Positions 48,324-58,555 are shown, counted from the stretch's first letter. The stretch: 64,000 nt of DNA from an uncultured Psychroserpens sp. (GCF_947492715.1 NZ_CANLNS010000007.1:62001-126000); one strand, 5' to 3'. Notes: generated from the letters alone by a model not told the origin. Made by a program: numbers and translations.

Positions 48324-50933
48324 ATGAATTTTAATAATTATACAATAAAATCTCAAGAGGCCATTCAGCAAGCTCAGCAACTAGCTCAAAGTATGGGACA
48401 TCAACAGATAGAAAACGAACATATTGTTAAGGCTATTTTTGAAGTCGATGAGAACGTACTACCATTCATTCTAAAGAAATTGAATGTAAATATAGACATA
48501 CTGAAATTAGCATTAGATAAACAAATAGAAAGTTTCACTAAAGTTTCGGGAGCAGATTTAATGATCTCCCGCGAGGCTAGTAAAACATTAAATGAAGCAT
48601 CCATTATTGCAAAAAAAATGAATGACGACTTCGTTTCTATTGAACATTTGATTCTAGCAATCTTTAAATCAAAAAGTCAAATTGCTCAAATGTTAAAAGA
48701 TCAAGGTGTTACCGAAAAAGGACTTAATGCTGCTATCGAAGAATTACGTAAAGGTGATAGGGTCACATCTCAGAGTCAAGAAGACACCTATAATTCACTT
48801 AATAAGTATGCAAAAAACCTCAATCAACTTGCTAAAGATGGAAAATTAGATCCCGTTATTGGTCGTGATGAAGAAATAAGACGAATTCTTCAAATTTTAT
48901 CTAGACGTACTAAAAACAACCCTATCCTAGTTGGAGAACCTGGAACGGGTAAAACTGCTATTGCAGAAGGCTTAGCACATCGTATTGTAGATGGTGATAT
49001 TCCAGAAAATCTCATTGATAAGCAAATTTATGCGCTAGATATGGGTGCTCTTATAGCAGGCGCAAAATTTAAAGGCGAGTTTGAAGAACGACTAAAAGCT
49101 GTAATTAAAGAAGTAACGACTAGCGATGGCGACATTGTTTTGTTTATAGATGAAATCCACACTCTTGTTGGTGCGGGAGGCGGACAAGGAGCAATGGACG
49201 CTGCCAATATTCTAAAACCAGCTTTAGCGCGTGGAGAACTCCGCGCTGTTGGAGCAACTACCTTAGACGAATACCAAAAATATTTTGAAAAAGACAAAGC
49301 ACTCGAACGTCGTTTTCAAAAAGTAATGGTTAATGAACCAGATACAGAAAGCGCCATATCCATACTAAGAGGTATCAAAGAAAAATATGAAACACATCAT
49401 AAGGTACGTATTAAAGATGAGGCTATCATAGGCGCTGTTGAACTGTCAGAACGCTATATTACTAATCGCTTCCTTCCTGATAAAGCTATAGACCTTATGG
49501 ATGAAGCAGCTTCGAAATTGCGTATGGAAATCAACTCCAAACCAGAAGAACTGGATGTGTTAGACAGAAAAATCATGCAACTCGAAATTGAAATTGAAGC
49601 CATTAAACGCGAGAAAGATGAAGTAAAACTTAAAGCATTGCGTGCCGATTTAGCAAACCTAAAAGAGGAGCGTAATGAAATTAACGCAAAATGGAAAAGT
49701 GAGAAAGAAGTTGTTGATAATATCCAAACAGCAAAATCGAATATTGAAGACTTTAAACTTGAAGCCGAACGCGCCGAACGTGAAGGTGACTACGGAAAAG
49801 TAGCCGAAATTCGCTATGGTAAAATTAAAGAGGCTCAAGAACAGTTAGAAGTATTACAAAAAGAATTGAAACAAAATCAAAATGAAAGCTCTCTAATTAA
49901 AGAGGAAGTTACGTATGATGATATTGCAGAAGTGGTTGCGAAATGGACAGGTATTCCAGTAACAAAAATGCTTCAGAGCGAACGTGATAAACTTTTAAAA
50001 TTAGAAGACGAATTGCACAAACGTGTTGTAGGGCAAGAAGAAGCTATAACAGCTGTTAGTGATGCCGTTAGACGCTCTAGAGCTGGCCTTCAAAACCCTC
50101 AAAAACCAGTGGGAACCTTTTTGTTTTTAGGAACCACAGGTGTAGGAAAAACAGAATTAGCAAAGGCTTTAGCCGAATATTTATTTGATGACGAGAACGC
50201 CATGACAAGAATAGATATGAGCGAATTTCAAGAAAGTCATAGCGTAAGTCGATTGGTTGGAGCACCTCCAGGTTATGTTGGATATGATGAAGGTGGACAA
50301 CTTACGGAAGCTGTGAGAAGAAAACCATATTCAGTTGTTCTACTAGATGAAATTGAAAAAGCTCATCCTGACACTTTCAATATTCTTTTGCAGGTGCTAG
50401 ATGAAGGACGTTTAACAGATAATAAAGGTCGTGTAGCAGATTTCAAAAACACTATAATTATCATGACCTCAAACATGGGAAGTCAGATTATTCAAGAACG
50501 TTTTGAAGCTACTAAAGACATAGACTCTGCCATCGAAATAGCAAAAATCGATGTTCTTAGCTTACTAAAACAGAGCGTACGACCAGAATTTTTAAATCGT
50601 ATAGACGATACCATAATGTTTACGCCGCTGAGCAAAGCAAACATAAAAGATATCGTTGGCTTGCAGTTAAAGGGTGTTCAAAAAATGATTGCAAAACAAG
50701 GAATCACTTTTGATGCCACGCCAGAAGCCATAGCATATTTGGCCGAAAAGGGATATAACCCGGAATATGGGGCTAGACCTGTAAAACGTGTGATTCAAAA
50801 AGAAGTATTAAATGCTTTAAGTAAAGAAATCTTGTCGGGACAGATAACAACCGATAGCATTATTTTACTAGATTCATTTGATAATAAACTCGTATTTAGA
50901 AACGAAGCTAGTTTCGTCTCAGAAGAAATTTAA
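48324..50933 (+). CDS. clpB: ATP-dependent disaggregase ClpB
   Basis: An 869-residue Hsp100 chaperone. An N-terminal double-repeat domain (about 1-145) is followed by AAA+ domain 1 with Walker A GEPGTGKT (204-211) and the [12 protein letters not shown]alker B; a coiled-coil middle domain (about 405-525, Glu/Lys rich) marks it as ClpB rather than ClpA or ClpC; AAA+ domain 2 has Walker A GTTGVGKT near 605. It extracts proteins from aggregates together with DnaK. Length is normal. A terminator follows; the 5' region is divergent from ytxJ. Confidence 0.97.
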   Translation: MNFNNYTIKSQEAIQQAQQLAQSMGHQQIENEHIVKAIFEVDENVLPFILKKLNVNIDILKLALDKQIESFTKVSGADLMISREASKTLNEASIIAKKMNDDFVSIEHLILAIFKSKSQIAQMLKDQGVTEKGLNAAIEELRKGDRVTSQSQEDTYNSLNKYAKNLNQLAKDGKLDPVIGRDEEIRRILQILSRRTKNNPILVGEPGTGKTAIAEGLAHRIVDGDIPENLIDKQIYALDMGALIAGAKFKGEFEERLKAVIKEVTTSDGDIVLFIDEIHTLVGAGGGQGAMDAANILKPALARGELRAVGATTLDEYQKYFEKDKALERRFQKVMVNEPDTESAISILRGIKEKYETHHKVRIKDEAIIGAVELSERYITNRFLPDKAIDLMDEAASKLRMEINSKPEELDVLDRKIMQLEIEIEAIKREKDEVKLKALRADLANLKEERNEINAKWKSEKEVVDNIQTAKSNIEDFKLEAERAEREGDYGKVAEIRYGKIKEAQEQLEVLQKELKQNQNESSLIKEEVTYDDIAEVVAKWTGIPVTKMLQSERDKLLKLEDELHKRVVGQEEAITAVSDAVRRSRAGLQNPQKPVGTFLFLGTTGVGKTELAKALAEYLFDDENAMTRIDMSEFQESHSVSRLVGAPPGYVGYDEGGQLTEAVRRKPYSVVLLDEIEKAHPDTFNILLQVLDEGRLTDNKGRVADFKNTIIIMTSNMGSQIIQERFEATKDIDSAIEIAKIDVLSLLKQSVRPEFLNRIDDTIMFTPLSKANIKDIVGLQLKGVQKMIAKQGITFDATPEAIAYLAEKGYNPEYGARPVKRVIQKEVLNALSKEILSGQITTDSIILLDSFDNKLVFRNEASFVSEEI

Positions 50934-50987
50934 ATGATACTGTAACAAAATCTTTGTACAACAGTCTTTTAAGTGGTTGGTTAGTTG

Positions 50988-51029
50988 AAAAGCAACGTAA
51001 GTTTTAGAAATAAAACGAGCGTTGCTTTT
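50988..51029 (+). terminator. Terminator of clpB
   Basis: AAAAGCAACG and CGTTGCTTTT form the outer stem, with a second inner stem GTTTTA/TAAAAC, followed by a T-rich stretch. Confidence 0.82.
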
Positions 51030-51114
51030 CCGTTTTACAAACTATAAACACCTGACAATTAACGATTACTTCGGATAAAATTTACTATTTTTATAAGAAT
51101 TAATCCCTTTTATC

Positions 51115-52701
51115 ATGGCTACAAAATACACTACCTCGCTCCTATTAATTCTTATTTGCACTTCCGTTTACGGACAATGGATTGATTTTGATGACGAAAC
51201 CGATTCACGTATAGTTATTACCAATGTTACAGGAAACAACGATATCAATGCTGTAGATGATCAAGAAAAAGACTTAGCTGTAGGTGATTTTGATAGGGAT
51301 TCAAGAATGGATTTGGTTGTCGTAAGAAAAGCACCATTTTCCTCTCCTGGCGCCAAAACTGACTTACTATTTATGAATAGAGACGGCGTTTTAACAGATG
51401 AAACCCACCTTTATGCTCCGGAATTCTTATCGGATGTCACAGATTCTAGAGATGTAATTTGTATTGATGTTAATAATGACGATTGGCCAGATTTATTTGT
51501 CATTAGCACTTTTGAAGATCAACCTAAATTATTTATTAATCAAGGAAATGATATTGATGGTAACTGGCAAGGATTTGAAGATGAGACAAGTACACGTTTA
51601 CCCACAATAACTGTCAATCCTATCCAATTTTGTGCTGGCTGGGGAGGCGATCTCACAGGTAACAACTTTAATGATTTATACATGATAAATTATGCGCCTT
51701 CAGGAAACGCTCGCGATGTTTTACTCATCAATGATGGCACTGGAAATTTTACAGACGAGACCATAGCCCGTTTAGGAGATTTAAGAAATTCTAGCTTTGG
51801 TACTGGTGTAGAATTTCACGATGTTGATAACGATTCAGACTTAGACATTATTAAAAACCTAGGGTTAAACGATATTACTCCATTTAATACCAAAGGCACC
51901 ATAATTTTATATAATAATGGTGATGCCACATTTACCAACTGGCAAAGACTTCCAGGACCAAATCCTTATATGTTTACCGCAGGTGATTTGGATGATAATG
52001 GCATGCTCGATTTTTACTTAGTTGATGATGCTGCCGATTATGTCGATAAAATCACAAGTGTTGTGATAGATCAAAACGTCACATCAACCCAATATAATAT
52101 GCCTACCAATAGAACTGACGGTTTCGGTGGAAATGTAAAAATGGTGGATATTGATGATGATGGCGATTTAGATGTAGGTCTATCTAGTGTAGATACAGAT
52201 CTTCCTCCTTGTGAAACTAGTGCGATTAGGCGATTTATTATTTTTGAAAATGACGGCCTACATAGTGGAAATTTAACGCATCCATATGGAGATACCATGA
52301 ACCCATGGAACGTTTCTACCTATGACCATGACTATATTGATATTAATAATGATGGTTATATGGATATCATTCTTGGAACTTGCGGCGGCTATAAAATTTT
52401 CATGCAAGAGAGCACGACACTCTCAAGTGAAGAACTAGATACCGAAAATAGGGTGTCCATAAAACCAAACCCCAGCGACGGACTCCTCACAGTGTCGTTA
52501 AGCGATGCCATGATAGCTAATTTTTCAATTCACGTGTATAGCATTAACGGTAAACAACTTCTAACTATAGACGACAATAACAGCAATAGAATTTCTAATG
52601 ACATAACGATAGACATTAGAAACCAAATAAGTAGTGGCATCTATTTTTTAAAAATTAAATCTGGCGTAGAAACTATAACGAAAAAAATAATTATTGACTA
52701 A
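51115..52701 (+). CDS. Type IX-secreted FG-GAP/VCBS repeat protein
   Basis: A 528-residue secreted protein. The signal peptide ends near VYGQW. The body has FG-GAP-like propeller units, each with a calcium-binding-like loop: DFDRDSRMDLVVV, DVNNDDWPDLFVI, DLDDNGMLDFYLV and DINNDGYMDIILG. The C-terminal 70 residues (NPSDGLLTVSL ... SGIYFLKIKSG ... KIIID) are a type A C-terminal signal for the type IX secretion system, so the protein is exported to the cell surface or medium. Ligand unknown. Its stop overlaps the mqo stop by 4 bases. Confidence 0.87.
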   Translation: MATKYTTSLLLILICTSVYGQWIDFDDETDSRIVITNVTGNNDINAVDDQEKDLAVGDFDRDSRMDLVVVRKAPFSSPGAKTDLLFMNRDGVLTDETHLYAPEFLSDVTDSRDVICIDVNNDDWPDLFVISTFEDQPKLFINQGNDIDGNWQGFEDETSTRLPTITVNPIQFCAGWGGDLTGNNFNDLYMINYAPSGNARDVLLINDGTGNFTDETIARLGDLRNSSFGTGVEFHDVDNDSDLDIIKNLGLNDITPFNTKGTIILYNNGDATFTNWQRLPGPNPYMFTAGDLDDNGMLDFYLVDDAADYVDKITSVVIDQNVTSTQYNMPTNRTDGFGGNVKMVDIDDDGDLDVGLSSVDTDLPPCETSAIRRFIIFENDGLHSGNLTHPYGDTMNPWNVSTYDHDYIDINNDGYMDIILGTCGGYKIFMQESTTLSSEELDTENRVSIKPNPSDGLLTVSLSDAMIANFSIHVYSINGKQLLTIDDNNSNRISNDITIDIRNQISSGIYFLKIKSGVETITKKIIID

Positions 52702-54188
52702 ACATCTAATAAGTCCTTACATCTAGCCAGTTGTTGCTTAAACATAGTTTCGCTCATATCAACGCGCCACGTTGGTACAATCCTTTTGCTTAATTCTTTC
52801 CCTTTTTCAGAGTGTAGAAGTTCTGGAAATGCTTTATCTAAAACGTCTAACATAACGTGTGTTGCTGTTGATGCACCAGGTGAAGCCCCTAATAAACAGG
52901 TGACACTTCCATTCTCACTGCTTACCACTTCAGTTCCAAATTGTAGAACTCCCTTTTCAAATTCATTTTTCTTGATAATTTGAACGCGTTGTCCAGCAAC
53001 TAACAATTCCCAATCTTCACTTTTAGCCTCACTATAAAACTTCCGAAGTTCTTGCATACGATCTTCATGATTCATTGTCACCTGCTCGATAAGGTATTTG
53101 GTTAATGGAAGATTGTGCCAAAACGCTCCCAACATAGGTGAAATATTATTCCATTTTATAGACTTAAATAAATCTAGGTTTGATCCTTGTTTTAGAAATT
53201 TAGGGCTAAAACCAGCAAAAGGTCCAAATAACAACTCTCGCTTCCCATTAATAAAACGTGTATCAAGATGAGGCGTGGACATTGGTGGATCATTTGGTCC
53301 TGCCTTGCTATAGACTTTAGCAAAATGTTGCTTAATTATGTCCTCATTTTTACAAACCAACCATTCACCACTTACGGGAAAGCCTCCATAGCCATGTTTC
53401 TCAGGAATCTCAACTTTTTGTAACAGCAATAAACTACCGCCTCCAGCACCAATAAACACGTGATGAGCATCATAGTACTTTTTTTGATCAGTTTTTAAAT
53501 CTCTAGCAATTATAGACCATTCAATATCCTCATCAGGATCTATGTCAAGCACCTCATGATAGCACTGCACTTTGGTATCAAATTGTTCGTCTAGGATTGA
53601 AAATAATTGCCGCGTCAAATTTCCGTAGTTAACCTCTGTCCCTCTATCAATTCTGCTCGCAGCAATTGGCTCATCTGTTGCTCTTCCGTTAGCTATCAGC
53701 GGGAACCACTCCTTCATTTTATCAATCTGTTCTGTATATTCTATATCGTCAAACATAAAGTGTGATTTCATAGCTTCATAACGACGCTTTAGATAACTCA
53801 CATTTTCGGCACCATAAACCCAACTATGATGCGGAACATGCTGTATAAAATCTTGAGGGTTTTCTATTAATCCTTGTTCAACCAAAAAAGACCAAAACTG
53901 TTTAGATACTTCAAATTGATTACAAATTTTAATCGCTTTCTTTATAGACACATCATTATGCTCATTGGTTGGGCAATAATTTAATTCACATAAAGCAGAA
54001 TGCCCTGTACCAGCATTATTCCATGCGGCCGAACTTTCTAAAGCAACAGCCTCTAGACGTTCTAAAATGAGAATATTCATATTAGGATCAAATAACTTAG
54101 CCATTAGCGCTAAAGTCGCACTCATTATTCCTGCACCAACACATATTAAATCATAGTCTTTATCGATATGAACAGTAGTTTTACTCAT
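52698..54188 (-). CDS. mqo: Malate:quinone oxidoreductase
   Basis: A 496-residue FAD enzyme at the membrane that oxidises malate to oxaloacetate and passes electrons to quinone, bypassing NAD-linked malate dehydrogenase. The FAD-binding GAGIMS lies at 18-23, and SSAAWNNAGTGHSALCELNYCP is a characteristic block; the C-terminal part includes LGASPGASTATHVMLDVL. Length is normal. It is divergent from the TetR gene, whose operator lies 49-68 bases upstream of the mqo ATG, so control by that regulator is possible. Confidence 0.96.
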   Translation of the reverse strand: MSKTTVHIDKDYDLICVGAGIMSATLALMAKLFDPNMNILILERLEAVALESSAAWNNAGTGHSALCELNYCPTNEHNDVSIKKAIKICNQFEVSKQFWSFLVEQGLIENPQDFIQHVPHHSWVYGAENVSYLKRRYEAMKSHFMFDDIEYTEQIDKMKEWFPLIANGRATDEPIAASRIDRGTEVNYGNLTRQLFSILDEQFDTKVQCYHEVLDIDPDEDIEWSIIARDLKTDQKKYYDAHHVFIGAGGGSLLLLQKVEIPEKHGYGGFPVSGEWLVCKNEDIIKQHFAKVYSKAGPNDPPMSTPHLDTRFINGKRELLFGPFAGFSPKFLKQGSNLDLFKSIKWNNISPMLGAFWHNLPLTKYLIEQVTMNHEDRMQELRKFYSEAKSEDWELLVAGQRVQIIKKNEFEKGVLQFGTEVVSSENGSVTCLLGASPGASTATHVMLDVLDKAFPELLHSEKGKELSKRIVPTWRVDMSETMFKQQLARCKDLLDV

Positions 54189-54236
54189 GTTTTTTTTATA
54201 AATATAATCAAGTAAATCGAGTTTTTTATACTTTTA

Positions 54237-54256
54237 AATATACCGTTTGGTATATT
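54237..54256. promoter_or_regulatory. TetR operator in the mqo/tetR gap
   Basis: AATATACCGTTTGGTATATT, a near-perfect palindrome with arms AATATACC and GGTATATT. It is identical to the site at 54886 in 18 of 20 positions. It overlaps the tetR promoter region (tetR ATG at 54274). Confidence 0.8.
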
Positions 54257-54261
54257 TTTAA

Positions 54262-54269
54262 TATATTTG
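54262..54269 (+). promoter_or_regulatory. -7 promoter box of the TetR gene
   Basis: TATATTTG matches TAnnTTTG and ends only 4 bases before the ATG. If used, transcription would start at or next to the start codon, giving a leaderless mRNA. Confidence 0.45.
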
Positions 54270-54273
54270 TTTC

Positions 54274-54870
54274 ATGCACACTAAAGCTGATCTTACGAAA
54301 CACTATATTTTAGAAACTGTAGCTCCTATTTTTAATCAAAATGGTTATGCTGCAACAAGTATGAGCGATATTACTCAAGCTACAGGTTTAACCAAAGGCG
54401 CCATCTATGGCAATTTTAAAAACAAAGAAGAATTGGCAATATCAGCTTTTAAATTTACAGTAAAGGCTTTAATGAAACGTATTTCTAGACATTTAGAACT
54501 CAGTGATTCACCAATTCAGAAGTTATTTTTGATTTCAGACTTTTATAGAAACTATTATGACTATAGCAAGCAGTTAGGCGGTTGCCCTGTACTAAATATT
54601 GGTGTTGATGCAAACAATCAGAATACACCTTTATTAGAAAATGTAAAAATTGTAATTGAAAAAATTCAAGATCAGGTGGCGACTATTATTGAAAATGGAA
54701 TTGAAGCTGGCGAAATTTCAACCGAAATCAATGCTATGCAATATGCAAAACGACTTGACACCATGATTCAAGGAGCCGTCTTTATGACCTATACCATGGA
54801 TGACGAATTCTATATGAAAGACACAATGAATCAAATTGATCAAATGATTCATAACGACTTAAAATCTTAA
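54274..54870 (+). CDS. TetR/AcrR-family repressor
   Basis: A 198-residue regulator. The N-terminal helix-turn-helix (about 28-48: SMSDITQATGLTKGAIYGNFKNKEEL) is typical of TetR proteins, and the C-terminal half is an all-helical ligand-binding domain. Two near-identical palindromes, one before this gene and one before the thioesterase gene at 54921, are the likely operators, so it represses itself and the thioesterase. The ligand is unknown; an acyl-CoA or fatty acid is suggested by the neighbour. Confidence 0.92.
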   Translation: MHTKADLTKHYILETVAPIFNQNGYAATSMSDITQATGLTKGAIYGNFKNKEELAISAFKFTVKALMKRISRHLELSDSPIQKLFLISDFYRNYYDYSKQLGGCPVLNIGVDANNQNTPLLENVKIVIEKIQDQVATIIENGIEAGEISTEINAMQYAKRLDTMIQGAVFMTYTMDDEFYMKDTMNQIDQMIHNDLKS

Positions 54871-54885
54871 AAAAATTTAACATAT

Positions 54886-54905
54886 AATATACCAATTGGT
54901 ATATT
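54886..54905. promoter_or_regulatory. TetR operator upstream of the thioesterase gene
   Basis: AATATACCAATTGGTATATT is a perfect 20-bp palindrome, 16 bases before the thioesterase ATG. It matches the operator at 54237 except for two central bases. Confidence 0.85.
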
Positions 54906-54920
54906 CTAAAAACAACACGT

Positions 54921-55409
54921 ATGACACTACCAAAAATTGTAAACAGTAAAACAAAAATAAGGTTTCAAGACTGTGATCCTTTCAATCATTTAAATAACGG
55001 AAGCTATATCAACTACTTCATGAATCACCGCGAAGATCAATTATTAAAGCATTATAACATTGACATTTATAAAATGGCTCAAAAAATTGGTATAAGTTGG
55101 GTGTCTAGTAGCAACCAAATTGCTTATCTCAAGCCTGCGTTTTTAATGGAAACGGTAATCATCGAATCCCAATTAATATACTACGATTCTAGTCAGCTTA
55201 AAGTAGAAATGCGCATGTATAACGAAGACAAATCACAGCTAAAAGCAATTATATGGTGTGGCTTTGTACATTTCAATCTTCTTAAACAATCAAGAGAACA
55301 ACATTCAGAAGCGTTAATAGCCCTCTTTAAAAGTATTATTAGTCCAATAGACAGGGCTACTTTTGAAGAACGTGTTCTTGAATTTAAACGAATTAAAACA
55401 GAAATTTAA
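54921..55409 (+). CDS. Acyl-CoA thioesterase, hotdog fold
   Basis: A 162-residue hotdog-fold protein. The active-site region is FQDCDPFNHLNNGSYINYFMNHRED, with the Asp and His-Leu-Asn-Asn pattern of 4HBT thioesterases; later strands are SWVSSSNQIAYLKPAFLMETVIIESQLIYYD. It starts 51 bases after the TetR gene with its own operator between, so the two form one regulatory unit. It probably hydrolyses acyl-CoA in a pathway sensed by the TetR protein. Confidence 0.88.
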   Translation: MTLPKIVNSKTKIRFQDCDPFNHLNNGSYINYFMNHREDQLLKHYNIDIYKMAQKIGISWVSSSNQIAYLKPAFLMETVIIESQLIYYDSSQLKVEMRMYNEDKSQLKAIIWCGFVHFNLLKQSREQHSEALIALFKSIISPIDRATFEERVLEFKRIKTEI

Positions 55410-55468
55410 ATGGCGTGTAACATTTCAGTATTCATAGATACTTATAAGAGGAAACTTAAACTTTAATT

Positions 55469-56329
55469 ATGAAAAAAATACTATGTTTTTTGGCATTATG
55501 CCTTGGCTTTTTTACCAACTCTAATGGACAAGAGCTTGAAAAATCGCTATTATGGGAAATATCTGGTAACGGATTAAAAGAGTCATCATATTTATATGGT
55601 ACTATACATATGACTTGTGATGCATCTCTGGACGAAGATGTACAAAAAGCAATGAAGGCAACCAAATTACTTGTATTGGAGCTAGATATGGATGACCCTT
55701 CAATGCAAATGACAATGATGAAAGGTCTATACATGAAAGATGGTAAAACCATTAAAGATTTAGTCACTAAAGACGAATACAAAACTATATCAAAATTTAT
55801 AAAAGAGGAATTAGGAATGCCTCTCGAGGCCATGGCTAACATTAAACCATTCTTCATAAGTGCTATGTTTTATCCGAAATTATTGGGCTGCCCTGTTCAA
55901 TCTTATGAAGAAGCGCTGATGAAAGTTGCTCATGAACAAAACGAAGAAGTTTTAGGCTTAGAAACAGTTGAAGACCAATTAAATGTATTTGATGAGATTC
56001 CTTATAAAGATCAGGCTGCCGACTTATTACGTTCTGTAAAAGACAACTTAGCTTATGACAAAGAATCATTTGTTAAAATGCTTCAACTTTATGACAATGA
56101 AGATATTGAGGGCATGGATGTTATGATGAAAGAAGATAAAAATTTATCGACAACCAAACACAGAGACAAAATGTTGGATAACAGAAATAAAAATTGGATA
56201 CCTAAGATCGAAGAATTCTCTAAGAAACAGCCTACATTTTTTGGTGTTGGTGCAGGTCATCTAGCAGGTAAAAAAGGCGTTATAAAGCTATTAAGAAAAG
56301 CTGGATACACTGTAAAAGCAGTGAACTAA
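55469..56329 (+). CDS. TraB/GumN family protein
   Basis: A 286-residue exported protein with a signal peptide ending near SNGQ (residue 21). The family motifs are SSYLYGTIHM (about 40) and FFGVGAGHLAGKKGVIKLLRKAGY near the end, with the glutamate in LVLELDMDD and EVLGLETVEDQL between. TraB/GumN proteins resemble haem-binding/EreA-like hydrolases and plasmid-linked pheromone shutdown protein; their bacterial function is largely unknown. Monocistronic with a terminator. Confidence 0.88.
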   Translation: MKKILCFLALCLGFFTNSNGQELEKSLLWEISGNGLKESSYLYGTIHMTCDASLDEDVQKAMKATKLLVLELDMDDPSMQMTMMKGLYMKDGKTIKDLVTKDEYKTISKFIKEELGMPLEAMANIKPFFISAMFYPKLLGCPVQSYEEALMKVAHEQNEEVLGLETVEDQLNVFDEIPYKDQAADLLRSVKDNLAYDKESFVKMLQLYDNEDIEGMDVMMKEDKNLSTTKHRDKMLDNRNKNWIPKIEEFSKKQPTFFGVGAGHLAGKKGVIKLLRKAGYTVKAVN

Positions 56330-56348
56330 TGTCTTAAAAACACAGCTT

Positions 56349-56372
56349 AAGCCTCTGAAAAGAGGCTTTTTG
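56349..56372 (+). terminator. Terminator after the TraB/GumN gene
   Basis: AAGCCTCT and AGAGGCTT form an 8-bp stem with a GAAA tetraloop, followed by T residues. Confidence 0.85.
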
Positions 56373-56449
56373 TTGAAAACTTGTTTAAAACTCTTGATTT
56401 ATACAATAAAACTTTAGTAATTAAGGTTATGATTATTAGATTTAATTGC

Positions 56450-56457
56450 TAACTTTG
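56450..56457 (+). promoter_or_regulatory. Possible -7 box upstream of deoC
   Basis: TAACTTTG matches TAnnTTTG and lies 92 bases before the deoC ATG. No convincing -33 box was found. Confidence 0.3.
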
Positions 56458-56548
56458 AATTGCTATTAATTCCCAAATTTACATTAGTTAAAAGTATGCC
56501 GATTCTTCTTCAAATCAAGAATTGGTGATAAAATACGCCTACTTTAAT

Positions 56549-57211
56549 ATGAATATTAACTCATATATTGATCACACACTCTTAAGTGCCTCTGCCACTG
56601 AACGGGACATTATTGACCATTGTAATCAAGCCAAAAAACACAAATTCTACTCTGTTTGCATTAATAGTTGTTATGTACCATTAGCAAAACAATTACTAAA
56701 AGATTCTAGTATAAAAATCTGTACCGTTGTTGGTTTTCCTTTAGGAGCTTCTTCAACTGAAGCTAAAGTTTTTGAAGCCAAACAGGCCATTGACGATGGT
56801 GCTCATGAAATTGACATGGTCATGAATCTTGGTGTTTTTAAAAGTAAAAATTATGTTGAAGTTTTTAAAGATATCAAAGATGTAAAAACTGCAATTGGAA
56901 AAACGCCATTAAAGGTTATCATAGAGATTAGTGAATTGTCTAAAAACGGCATTGTTAAGGCATCAGAAATTTGCCTAGATGCAAAAGTTGACTTTGTAAA
57001 AACCTCTTCTGGTTTTACAAAAAGTGGTGCTACGCTTACCGCTGTAAAAATTATTAGAAAAACGGTTAGAGACAAATGTAAGATAAAGGCTTCTGGTGGA
57101 ATAGGCGATTATGAAACTGCCAGGAAATATACTGATATTGGTGTAGAACGAATTGGCACTTCCAAAGGTGTTGCTATAGCAAATGGAGAGCTCTCGCGCG
57201 CCGATTATTAA
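56549..57211 (+). CDS. deoC: Deoxyribose-phosphate aldolase
   Basis: A 220-residue class I aldolase that converts 2-deoxyribose 5-phosphate to acetaldehyde and glyceraldehyde 3-phosphate in nucleoside breakdown. D89, K151 (Schiff base, in FVKTSSGF) and K180 (in KIKASGGIGDYETA) are the catalytic residues. I use the ATG at 56549 (MNINSYIDHTLL), since an upstream start at 56522 lies in non-conserved sequence. No other deo genes are nearby. Confidence 0.95.
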   Translation: MNINSYIDHTLLSASATERDIIDHCNQAKKHKFYSVCINSCYVPLAKQLLKDSSIKICTVVGFPLGASSTEAKVFEAKQAIDDGAHEIDMVMNLGVFKSKNYVEVFKDIKDVKTAIGKTPLKVIIEISELSKNGIVKASEICLDAKVDFVKTSSGFTKSGATLTAVKIIRKTVRDKCKIKASGGIGDYETARKYTDIGVERIGTSKGVAIANGELSRADY

Positions 57212-57257
57212 CCTTAAGTTTTAACATAGTTTTTTAAGTTTTAAATTTGGAGTCATT

Positions 57258-57265
57258 TATATTTG
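57258..57265 (+). promoter_or_regulatory. -7 promoter box of the histidine phosphatase gene
   Basis: TATATTTG matches TAnnTTTG, 20 bases before the ATG at 57286. Confidence 0.45.
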
Positions 57266-57285
57266 ACTATCAACAAAACACTACT

Positions 57286-57801
57286 ATGAAGCATATTATT
57301 ACACTACTACTAGTTATCACTATAGCTTTGCCTTCTTTTGCTCAAGAAACAGGTAAAAAAAACGGAGAAATTACGACCTATTATTTTATTCGTCATGCAG
57401 AAAAAGATAGAAGTGATAAAACGAATAGAAATCCTGATCTCACCGATGCAGGAAAAACAAGGGCAATACATTGGAGTGAAATCCTTCAGCACGTTAAGTT
57501 TGATGCTGTCTATTCTACAAAGTATAATCGTACTATGCAAACCGCTGCGCCTACTGCTGAGAAAAACAAAGTTGAACTTCAGTTCTATGACCCGAGAGCA
57601 TTATATTCTGAAGATTTCGCCAAGGCAACTCAGGGACAAACTGTTTTAGTTGTTGGACATAGTAATACAACTCCTGCTTTTGTTAATATGATATTGAAAG
57701 ACAAAAAGTACGAAGATATCAACGACAATAATAATGGCAACCTTTATATTGTGACCATATCTAATGGAACCACAACAGATCAGGTTCTAACTATTAATTA
57801 A
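57286..57801 (+). CDS. Exported histidine phosphatase (phosphoglycerate mutase-like)
   Basis: A 171-residue protein with a signal peptide (cleavage near FAQET) and the histidine-phosphatase motif YYFIRHAEK (R36, H37). VVGHSNTTPAFVNMIL carries the second catalytic His. This small group is also called SixA- or CobC-like. Its phosphate substrate outside the cytoplasm is unknown. I choose the ATG at 57286, since the longer start would bury the signal peptide. It is convergent with the next gene, overlapping by 8 bases. Confidence 0.87.
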   Translation: MKHIITLLLVITIALPSFAQETGKKNGEITTYYFIRHAEKDRSDKTNRNPDLTDAGKTRAIHWSEILQHVKFDAVYSTKYNRTMQTAAPTAEKNKVELQFYDPRALYSEDFAKATQGQTVLVVGHSNTTPAFVNMILKDKKYEDINDNNNGNLYIVTISNGTTTDQVLTIN

Positions 57802-58555
57802 CCGTAACCTCCTCTAGTTCTATTTTAGATAATAGTTTTAGCTGATTGTTATTAAATAATTCTGGTAATTTAATTAAAGATATCGAGGCATCATTGGGCT
57901 TATAATTATTATAATCTACAAACCTTATACCTTTAATATAACGTTCATTATAGACCTCTCTAAACCGAAGTCCTAAACCGTCACTTTCATTGTATGAGTA
58001 TGCCAAATAATCAACCTTGTATGACGCTTTGTTAATCCAATAAATAAATACGTCTTCAAAGTCTTCTCCTCCTCCATCTTGATTGAAGGTTACCTGAATA
58101 GTAAAATACTCATGATCTTTAATCATCATATCTGCTAATCGTTTTTTATTAACCGCAGCATCGTTTAAACCATATGGTAGTACAGAAAAATAATGTACTG
58201 AGTTTACAGAAGCCGCATATTTAGCTGCCATAGTATCTGTGACGTTCATTGGAGAATTATCAACAAACCTCATAAACCCTTTATTATTTAGAACATCTTT
58301 GACCTCATTAATAGAATCTACTTCCTCAAATATCAGCGCTTTAAATTGTCGTTCTAAGTGAAAAACCCCTTTATTTCTAAAAGCCATATAATGCTTGTCT
58401 CGAAAGTCAAAATGTATGGTAGTAGAATCCATCAAATCCCCTCCAGACACTTGAATCGCTTTGTCTATAAGCGATTGTGCTGTCACCGTTTCAGAAGCAT
58501 CAGATTTACAATTTAAAAGCAAAAAGGATAACGTAATAATAACGAGATATTTCAT
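57794..58555 (-). CDS. Hypothetical lipoprotein (DUF6503-like)
   Basis: A 253-residue lipoprotein (lipobox LLNC, Cys16). It begins with a helix AQSLIDKAIQVSGGD and then a series of antiparallel strands (TTIHFDFRDKHYMAFRNKGVFHLER, VFIYWINKASYKVDYLAYSYNE), like the LolA-like lipid-binding fold of DUF6503 proteins from Flavobacteriaceae, from memory. Function unknown. It is divergent from smpB, 82 bases apart. Confidence 0.65.
   Translation of the reverse strand: MKYLVIITLSFLLLNCKSDASETVTAQSLIDKAIQVSGGDLMDSTTIHFDFRDKHYMAFRNKGVFHLERQFKALIFEEVDSINEVKDVLNNKGFMRFVDNSPMNVTDTMAAKYAASVNSVHYFSVLPYGLNDAAVNKKRLADMMIKDHEYFTIQVTFNQDGGGEDFEDVFIYWINKASYKVDYLAYSYNESDGLGLRFREVYNERYIKGIRFVDYNNYKPNDASISLIKLPELFNNNQLKLLSKIELEEVTVN

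Noticed and set aside
55456-55857. 133-codon minus-strand ORF
   Set aside because: Antisense to the TraB/GumN gene and serine-rich, as shadows of AT-rich genes often are.
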